In this document: positions 57,955 to 64,000 of the stretch, one piece after another | How the letters are laid out: each line of letters opens with the position of its first letter | How positions within the stretch are numbered: the first letter of the stretch is position 1 | Assembly (NCBI RefSeq): GCF_016658545.1 | Contig: NZ_JACVZC010000001.1 | Span: 1 to 64,000, forward strand | DNA from: Pseudomonas sp. S37 | GTDB lineage: Bacteria > Pseudomonadota > Gammaproteobacteria > Pseudomonadales > Pseudomonadaceae | Direction of reading: 5' to 3' | DNA length: 64,000 nt | Notes under the pieces: generated by a model | Told to the model about the DNA's origin: nothing | The model's input: only the letters and a program-made list of their open reading frames with translations | The model's database searches: none | Program-made: the position numbers and the translations under genes

Positions 57955-57966
57955 CTGGTATACCAG
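57955..57966. promoter_or_regulatory. GntR-type operator CTGGTATACCAG upstream of ndmB
   Basis: Perfect 12-base palindrome, 80 bases before ndmB; identical to the site before ndmC. The FadR/FCD subfamily typically binds TGGTNNACCA-type sites. Confidence 0.65.
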
Positions 57967-58046
57967 ATAGGCGATCTGGGAAGCCTGACAGGTTTTTTGG
58001 CACACAAAAATAACATTGGCAATCGCTAGCCCTGAGGACTCCACAC

Positions 58047-59114
58047 GTGAACCAACAACTCAAGCCTCTCTTGGACGACAAAACCTACCTCCGTCACTTC
58101 TGGCATCCCGTATGCACCCTGAACGAGTTCGAGCGTGCTAACCCTAGCGGGCATGGCCCTATGGGCGTTACCTTGCTAGGAGAACGGTTGGTGATCGCCA
58201 GGCTGAACTCGAATATTGTTGCTGCGGCTGACCGATGTGCACATAGATCGGCCCAGCTATCTATAGGGCGAGTCTGTAGCCATGCTGGGACAGATTATTT
58301 GGAGTGCCCTTATCACGGCTGGCGTTATGATCAAGAGGGCGCTTGTAAGCTCATTCCTGCTTGCCCAGATAAGAGTATTTCTCCTCGTGCCAAAATATCT
58401 TCCTACGATTGTGAAGTAAGATACGGCATTGTCTGGGTTCGACTAGACAATAGCTTTGACTGTACTCAGATTCCCTATCTGAGTGACTACGAAAACCCTG
58501 ATATGCAAGTGATAGTTGCAGATTCGTACATTTGGAATACTGTTGCTGAGCGACGTTGGGAGAACTTTACTGACTTTTCCCATTTTGCGTTTGTTCATCC
58601 AGGTACTCTGTACGATCCATTTTTCGCTAGTCATCCTACGGTATATGTAAACCGAGTTGGTGGGGAAATGCAGTTCAATCTCGCGCCACCGCGAGAAATG
58701 AAAGGTATACCCCCTGAAGCGCCTATGGGGGATTTCACCTACCGCTGCACCATGCCTTATTCCGTAAACCTCGAAATCAAATTGTGGAAAGATGACTCGC
58801 GTTTCATCTTGTGGACTACCGCCAGCCCGGTTGATGCCACAACCTGCCGCAATTTCATGATCATAGTTCGCGAGAAAGACAATCAGCCAGATCACATGCA
58901 CCTGGCTTTCCAGAAGCGGGTGCTGGATGAGGATCAGCCGGTAATTGAGTCTCAATGGCCTCTGGAGATTCAAACGTCTGAGGTCTCTGTGGCTACTGAT
59001 AAGGTTTCTATCCAGTTCCGCAAATGGCATAAGGAATTGTCTGTTGCTGCAGTTGAAGGGCGTGAAGCGTTTCGCAGCTCGGTTTTGACAACGGTTATTG
59101 AAGAAGAGCAGTAA
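58047..59114 (+). CDS. ndmB: Methylxanthine N3-demethylase (Rieske oxygenase)
   Basis: 355 residues. Strongly like CBB5 NdmB as I recall it (LKPLLDDKTYLRHFWHPVCT; EFERANPSGHGPMGVTLLGE). Removes the N3-methyl from 3-methylxanthine/theobromine. Rieske ligands C64, H66, C87, H90 and the iron block NFTDFSHFAFVH are present. GTG start at 58047 with GAGGAC upstream. Confidence 0.88.
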   Translation: MNQQLKPLLDDKTYLRHFWHPVCTLNEFERANPSGHGPMGVTLLGERLVIARLNSNIVAAADRCAHRSAQLSIGRVCSHAGTDYLECPYHGWRYDQEGACKLIPACPDKSISPRAKISSYDCEVRYGIVWVRLDNSFDCTQIPYLSDYENPDMQVIVADSYIWNTVAERRWENFTDFSHFAFVHPGTLYDPFFASHPTVYVNRVGGEMQFNLAPPREMKGIPPEAPMGDFTYRCTMPYSVNLEIKLWKDDSRFILWTTASPVDATTCRNFMIIVREKDNQPDHMHLAFQKRVLDEDQPVIESQWPLEIQTSEVSVATDKVSIQFRKWHKELSVAAVEGREAFRSSVLTTVIEEEQ

Positions 59115-59205
59115 TACAAAGTATTACGTGTCGCGCCGATGGTGCGACACTTTCCTCGTGCATAGGCAGAAGCCAGAACGCGAGACATTATAATTATTAG
59201 CTTGG

Positions 59206-60558
59206 GTGATGCTCATGCAATCTCTTGCCCTGCGGAAAAAAACAAACGTTTATAAGGTCATGTTCATGGGGTGGCAACATGTGCTTGTGATGTATGCAGG
59301 TGCTGTCGCTGTACCGCTGATTTTGGGCGCGGCACTTAAGTTGCCTAAAGACCAAGTGGCCTTCTTGATTAATGCTGATCTATTCGCGTGCGGTATTGCA
59401 ACGCTGATTCAGTGCATCGGGTTCGGGAATGTTGGCATCCGACTACCTGTAATGATGGGTGTTACCTTTACAGCTATCGGGCCCTTGGTTGCAATTGGTA
59501 CCGATCCCCAGGCAGGTCTGCTGCAAATCTTTGGGGCGACCATAGCTGCCGGTCTATTTGGGTTCCTGGTAGCACCCTTTATTGGAAAATTAATCCGATT
59601 TTTTCCACCTGTTGTGACAGGAACGGAGATCTTAGCTGTAGGTTTGTCGCTGATGGTGGTAGCGGCCAGTTGGTCTGCGGGTGGATATGGGAATCCAGAT
59701 TTCGGAAATCCTTTATATTTGTCGATAGCTGCTGCAGTCTTAGTAGCAATTTTAATCATTGTTAGATTCGCTAGAGGGTTCTTATCCAACATTTCGATTC
59801 TGCTTGGTATGATGTTCGGCTTTCTTTTGGCCTTAAGTGCTGGACAGATCGATTTTAGCGACGTAAGTCGGGCTCCATGGTTCGGGATCGTTGTGCCTTT
59901 TCACTTCGGTGTCCCGCAGTTTAGCCTGTGGCCTATTGTTGCAATGTGCATCGTTATGTTGGTCACATTTATCGAATCTACCGGCATGTTCCTGGCGCTA
60001 GGAGAGGTCGTCGATAAGCCGGTAGGGGAAAAGGAACTCGTTAGGGGCTTCAGAGCAGATGGTGTTGGTACAATGCTGGGGGGTGTATTTAATACATTTC
60101 CCTATACCTCATATGCTCAGAACATTGGCTTAATCAGTATAACTGGCGTGAAAAGCAGGTGGGTGTGTGCCCTGGCTGGATTCTTTTTAGTGCTTCTGGC
60201 GCTGTTTCCTAAGGTTGCGATGATAATTGCGTCCATTCCGCCGTACGTGCTCGGGGGTGCAGGTTTAGTAATGTTTGGCATGGTAGCTGCGAGCGGTATA
60301 AAGGTTCTTTCGCGGGTTAGCTTCGCTGATAATAAAAACCTATATGTTGTAGCAATCAGTGTGGCGATAGGAATGATTCCTGTGGTTTCGCCCCAGTTCT
60401 TTGCCAAGCTGCCTAAAGATATGGCTCCAATTCTTGAAAGCCCAGTGCTCCTGACAGCCATCTGCGCTGTTGTTTTGAATGTCTTCTTCAATGGTTTCGG
60501 TAGTGCGGAGGAGACAAAGAACTCACTGTTAACTGCTGCGAAAGAAGCTGAAGTCTGA
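59206..60558 (+). CDS. NCS2 purine/xanthine permease
   Basis: 450 residues with about 12-14 membrane helices. NCS2 blocks are GNVGIRLPVMMGVTFTAIGP, VTFIESTGMFLALGE, RADGVGTMLGGVFNTFPYTS and YAQNIGLISITGVKSR. Imports xanthine or uric-acid-type purines with protons; in this cluster methylxanthines are the likely cargo. It lies 91 bp after ndmB. Confidence 0.9.
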   Translation: MMLMQSLALRKKTNVYKVMFMGWQHVLVMYAGAVAVPLILGAALKLPKDQVAFLINADLFACGIATLIQCIGFGNVGIRLPVMMGVTFTAIGPLVAIGTDPQAGLLQIFGATIAAGLFGFLVAPFIGKLIRFFPPVVTGTEILAVGLSLMVVAASWSAGGYGNPDFGNPLYLSIAAAVLVAILIIVRFARGFLSNISILLGMMFGFLLALSAGQIDFSDVSRAPWFGIVVPFHFGVPQFSLWPIVAMCIVMLVTFIESTGMFLALGEVVDKPVGEKELVRGFRADGVGTMLGGVFNTFPYTSYAQNIGLISITGVKSRWVCALAGFFLVLLALFPKVAMIIASIPPYVLGGAGLVMFGMVAASGIKVLSRVSFADNKNLYVVAISVAIGMIPVVSPQFFAKLPKDMAPILESPVLLTAICAVVLNVFFNGFGSAEETKNSLLTAAKEAEV

Positions 60559-60587
60559 TTTCACACCAACCCTAAGAGAGAAGAATA

Positions 60588-61673
60588 ATGAAAAAGATGT
60601 TCTTGCTTGGCTGTGCAGGTCGTGGGGTTCAACCTTCGTCCATTCATAAGCCTGTATCTGACAAAGAGCTTCCCATCATGGAGCAGTTCCGGCTCCAGAA
60701 GGAGTCGGGGCTCTGGGACTTCGTAGATCGGATTCCAGTGGGTACTTCTGAATTAGACGAGTATATTAAAGCAAGCCAGACTTACTCGCTGCCAGTCTAT
60801 AGCGGGAGCTGGACGTATACCTTGGGTGCAGATGAACAACGAATCCGCGAGAATATTGATCAGACGATCGCAGTTGGAGCGAAATATCATAATTTGATGG
60901 TCTGGGCGAAACACGCCGATGGGCATTATATTACTGATGAAGAGGTTGCGATCTCTTATCTGAATGCGTATGAATACGCTGAAAAAAGAGGAGTAATTAT
61001 TACTTTTGAGAATCATGTCGATATGTGGTCGGAAGACCCGCGGCGAGTTGCAAAAGTTGCGGATATGGTCGAACGTCATGGAATACCATTCAATATCTGT
61101 ATGGATTATAGCCATTGCATTTTTAAGGTTGAGAATGAGGTGGAGATCGCCGTTGCCCAGTTACGCGGTGATCAGGAAGGCACCCGTAGACTTGATCCAT
61201 TTAATGACGACAGCTACGCGGACGAATGGCTTGCTCGTAATACTGTGCATTGGGCCCAAGTGCGGCCAGCAGCGCCCAATGGGCCACGTAACTGGTGGGC
61301 AGGTGAAACTGGCCCATGGGATGGCCTAGGCTATGATCGACCAGGTCGCTCAATCCAATACCCGTTCAGCAATCCAAAATCAGGCGAATGGCACACAGAT
61401 TTTTGGCACGCTCATAAACTTGCTCCAACCAAAGAGTTGATTCGGAAAGTCATAGATAGCTATATTGCCGAGGAAAACTCTAGTCTCCGTTTGATGACTA
61501 TCGACAATATTAACCTTGCGGCTTACGGCACTGGCTGGAAGTACGATATGTATGCTGACAGCTGCTTGGTCGCTCAGTTTGTTCGAGAGCTCTATGCGGA
61601 GCGCATGGCTATCCACCTTGCCAAAAACGAACAGGGTAACGATTTCGTAAACCAATATCGGAATCAGGTTTGA
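60588..61673 (+). CDS. TIM-barrel protein (sugar phosphate isomerase/epimerase-like)
   Basis: 361 residues with the xylose-isomerase-like barrel pattern: VIITFENHVD, NICMDYSH and WAQVRPAAPNG, with Glu/Asp/His residues that could bind metal. Role in methylxanthine use unknown; it is inside the transcript between the permease and ndmC. ATG at 60588 behind AGAGAGAAGAATA. Confidence 0.75.
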   Translation: MKKMFLLGCAGRGVQPSSIHKPVSDKELPIMEQFRLQKESGLWDFVDRIPVGTSELDEYIKASQTYSLPVYSGSWTYTLGADEQRIRENIDQTIAVGAKYHNLMVWAKHADGHYITDEEVAISYLNAYEYAEKRGVIITFENHVDMWSEDPRRVAKVADMVERHGIPFNICMDYSHCIFKVENEVEIAVAQLRGDQEGTRRLDPFNDDSYADEWLARNTVHWAQVRPAAPNGPRNWWAGETGPWDGLGYDRPGRSIQYPFSNPKSGEWHTDFWHAHKLAPTKELIRKVIDSYIAEENSSLRLMTIDNINLAAYGTGWKYDMYADSCLVAQFVRELYAERMAIHLAKNEQGNDFVNQYRNQV

Positions 61674-61780
61674 TCACCCCCTTGTATTTTGCCAAGGGCC
61701 AAGTCATCACTGTTTAGTCTACTTGCTCGGGAATTGTAGAGATCCTGGATCTCGTTTCCAGTCAATTCTCGAGCTATAAC

Positions 61781-61792
61781 CTGGTATACCAG
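61781..61792. promoter_or_regulatory. GntR-type operator CTGGTATACCAG upstream of ndmC
   Basis: Exact copy of the ndmB site, 31 bases before the ndmC start, implying a separate regulated promoter here. Confidence 0.65.
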
Positions 61793-61823
61793 ATGAGCAA
61801 TGTGAAAAACCAAAGGTGCCAAA

Positions 61824-62678
61824 ATGTCTTCCGATGAAGTAATCTTTAATGATTGGCATCCAGTCGCTGCTTTGGATGATGTGGCTCTGGAAAAGCGCTA
61901 CCGTTGCCGATTGCTCGGGCGAACTGTCAGCTACGTAAAAAGCGTTGAGGGTGTGAACGCCTTATGGGAGCAAAGTGCAGAATCCGTGTCCCGCATCCAC
62001 GCCAGGGAAATTTATGGAGTTCTCTGGTTGTCATTTGCCGAGCAGCCCACGGAAATGTTTGACATTCCGGAATTCAACGAGGCGGATCGCCGTATTGTCA
62101 GTGCGGGTTCTGTACGTGTCAATGTGTCCGGTCTGCGTGCCATCGAGAATTTTCTGGATATGGCGCACTTCCCATTTGTGCATACCGATATTCTGGGAGC
62201 TGAGCCGTTGACCGAGGTTGAACCTTACAAGGTTCACCACGATGAAGAGAGAGATGAGATATTCGCGACAGAATGTCGATTTCCTCAGCCCAAGGGTTCT
62301 GCTACAGCGGTAGAGCCTATTGATATGCAGTACATTTACAGAGTTACTCGGCCATATTCAGCAATTCTTTATAAAACTTGTCCCCCACAGCCGGATCGTT
62401 GGGATGCTTTGGGGCTCTTTATCCAGCCTGTCGATGAAGATTGGTGCATAGCTCACACCATCATGTGTTACGTCGATGAGGTTAACTCGGATCAGCAGCT
62501 TCGACATTTCCAACAAACGATCTTTGGCCAAGACCTGATGATCCTGATTAACCAGGTACCCAAGCGTCTCCCTTTGGCTGCTAGTCGGGAAAGTCCAGTT
62601 CGCGCTGACGTTTTAGCGACCGCTTATCGTCGATGGATGCGTGAGAAAGGCGTGCAGTACGGAACCCTGCGGGACTGA
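61824..62678 (+). CDS. ndmC: N7-demethylase catalytic subunit without Rieske centre
   Basis: 284 residues, shorter than NdmA/B. The mononuclear iron block is kept (ENFLDMAHFPFVH) but the Rieske CxH and CxxH pairs are absent: the N-terminal lobe has only an isolated Cys. In CBB5, NdmC acts on 7-methylxanthine and borrows the extra Rieske cluster of NdmD. ATG at 61824 with an AAAGGTG site nine bases upstream. Confidence 0.88.
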   Translation: MSSDEVIFNDWHPVAALDDVALEKRYRCRLLGRTVSYVKSVEGVNALWEQSAESVSRIHAREIYGVLWLSFAEQPTEMFDIPEFNEADRRIVSAGSVRVNVSGLRAIENFLDMAHFPFVHTDILGAEPLTEVEPYKVHHDEERDEIFATECRFPQPKGSATAVEPIDMQYIYRVTRPYSAILYKTCPPQPDRWDALGLFIQPVDEDWCIAHTIMCYVDEVNSDQQLRHFQQTIFGQDLMILINQVPKRLPLAASRESPVRADVLATAYRRWMREKGVQYGTLRD

Positions 62679-62708
62679 ATAACAAGAATCAATAAAGAGG
62701 TAAGCGCC

Positions 62709-64000
62709 GTGAATAAAATTGACTTGAACCAGTGGTTCCCCATCGCTACTCCTGAAGATCTACCCATGCGTCACGTGTATCATGCGACGCTCATGGGACA
62801 AGAGATGGCGGTTTGGCGAGACGACAACGGAAATATCAACGTTTGGGAAAACCGTTGTCCTCACCGGGGCCTTCGACTGACTTTGGGAGCAAATACTGGC
62901 ACCGAAGTCCGCTGCCAGTATCACGGTTGGACTTATGAAACTGGGACAGGTGGGTGTACATTTGTTCCAGCTCATCGAGATGCCACTGAGCCAAGCAAAG
63001 CTCGTGTGAATACATTTCCTGCGCGCGAGAAGCATGGGCTGGTTTGGACGTCATTGGGCCAGCCTGAGGGAGAGCCAATCTCCATCCTCGATGATGCGCA
63101 ATTGGTCAATGCTGTAAAAACTAATCTTCACACTACCGTTATTGGCACCGACAGTGATTATCTGATCAGTGTCTTGCGAGCTAACTTGTCAGCATTCGTT
63201 GATGTTTTTGGTGTGACTGATGTCGATGATTTGCATCTCAAAACCATGCATCACGACCGAGCGATAATCGTCACGAAGGTTGGCGCGCTTGCAATCCACC
63301 TCTATCTGCAACGGGCAACCGTCACCAAGACTCTCGTTCATGCTCAAGCATTAACACCAGGTCGTTCAGGTTATGAGCTCCAGAAGAGTTTCGCATTCGC
63401 TATGAGCGCGATCCGTCGACTATCAGAGGCGGCGACTTCGAATTTGATTCACATCAATGATATTAGTGATCAGACTGTCGACAACGTTGAGTTAGTGACA
63501 GAAAATCTTACTAAAGCACCACCTGCCGAATATATTTGCGAAGTTGTAACCCGATCGCAGGAAACGAGTGACATCTGCTCGTATTGGCTCAAGCCTATTG
63601 GACATCCGTTACCCACGTTCACTGCTGGTATGCACATCAGCATCACCACGCCTGAAGGATGTATCCGGCAGTACTCATTGGTGAATGCACCTTGGGAGCA
63701 AGAATCTTTCATCATTGGCATTAAAAAAGAACTACAGTCGCGTGGTGGTTCGAAGTCGATGCATGAACAGGTAAAGGTCGGTACCCAGTTGAAAGTAACG
63801 CTGCCTCGTAATGGCTTCCCTTTCGTAGAGACGGGTAAGCGTCCTATCCTTGTGGCGGGCGGCATTGGTATTACTCCAATCCTCTGTATGGCTCAAGCGC
63901 TCGATGAGCAAGGTACGCCATTTGAGATCCATTATTTCGCCCGAGGTGAAGAGTACGTACCTTTCCTGGAACGACTGAACGCATTGGGCGAGAATTTGAA
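62709..64000 (+). CDS. ndmD: Rieske-reductase NdmD, N-terminal part (runs off the window)
   Basis: 430 codons are seen; the stop lies outside. GTG start at 62709 with AAAGAGG upstream, 30 bp after ndmC. Rieske ligands C50, H52 (ENRCPH) and C69, H72 (VRCQYHGW) form the extra cluster typical of NdmD. From about residue 270 an FMN/NADH reductase follows (RQYSLVNAP; AGGIGITPI), and the plant-type ferredoxin domain should lie beyond. Supplies electrons to NdmA, NdmB and NdmC. Confidence 0.9.
   Translation, partial: MNKIDLNQWFPIATPEDLPMRHVYHATLMGQEMAVWRDDNGNINVWENRCPHRGLRLTLGANTGTEVRCQYHGWTYETGTGGCTFVPAHRDATEPSKARVNTFPAREKHGLVWTSLGQPEGEPISILDDAQLVNAVKTNLHTTVIGTDSDYLISVLRANLSAFVDVFGVTDVDDLHLKTMHHDRAIIVTKVGALAIHLYLQRATVTKTLVHAQALTPGRSGYELQKSFAFAMSAIRRLSEAATSNLIHINDISDQTVDNVELVTENLTKAPPAEYICEVVTRSQETSDICSYWLKPIGHPLPTFTAGMHISITTPEGCIRQYSLVNAPWEQESFIIGIKKELQSRGGSKSMHEQVKVGTQLKVTLPRNGFPFVETGKRPILVAGGIGITPILCMAQALDEQGTPFEIHYFARGEEYVPFLERLNALGENL

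Overview
The window looks like chromosomal DNA from the Pseudomonas putida group. The left 12.5 kb is GC-rich and carries typical Pseudomonas housekeeping genes (ppnN, pncB, yeiH/yeiE) separated by the REP palindromes characteristic of that group. From about 12.48 kb to the end the sequence is an accessory region. Base composition becomes patchy and often AT-rich, REPs disappear, and insertion, duplication and truncation scars are common.

Layout. 0.1-12.5 kb: an autotransporter, a LysR/phytanoyl-CoA-dioxygenase-like/permease unit, ppnN, yeiH-yeiE, and a pncA-pncB pair in which pncA lacks its first half at a sharp junction (about 12,479). 12.6-23 kb: a defence-like patch with an Mrr-nuclease/STAND NTPase and a truncated copy of its nuclease domain, a degenerate tyrosine recombinase, an alpha-toroid/HEPN-like fusion, an FRG-domain protein and unknown proteins. 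23-34 kb: two related modules, each with a metallophosphoesterase and a double-HTH regulator, around a zinc-starvation block (zinc-free ribosomal protein L31 and a zinc-type ABC importer preceded by a 39-residue membrane peptide). An IS3-family element interrupts a hypothetical gene here. 34-42 kb: small unknown genes, a LacI regulator, a membrane PQQ glucose-type dehydrogenase, a solitary winged-helix protein and an OprB porin. 42-50 kb: a TonB receptor plus FecCD-type ABC importer, a GlxA-like regulator and an unusual class III alcohol dehydrogenase. 50.7-64 kb: an orphan zinc-type binding protein, a second GlxA-like regulator, a canonical formaldehyde dehydrogenase (frmA), a VOC protein, and then an apparently complete methylxanthine (caffeine/theobromine) N-demethylation cluster: ndmA, a Tsx-like porin, a GntR regulator, ndmB, a purine permease, a TIM-barrel protein, ndmC, and ndmD running off the right edge.

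How the parts work together. In the ndm cluster, Rieske oxygenases remove N-methyl groups as formaldehyde, FrmA would remove the formaldehyde with glutathione, and Tsx plus the NCS2 permease would import the purine. The palindrome CTGGTATACCAG, exact or near, precedes ndmA, ndmB and ndmC and is a likely GntR operator. Separately, a GATAYGTTATAACGTATC-type palindrome (Zur-like) precedes the zinc importer operon, the TonB/ABC operon and the second alcohol dehydrogenase; a more classical Zur-type site precedes rpmE2. The second dehydrogenase keeps the catalytic zinc ligands and substrate residues of FrmA but has lost three of four structural-zinc cysteines. I infer a zinc-sparing formaldehyde dehydrogenase expressed in zinc starvation, which is the most interesting new idea in the window.
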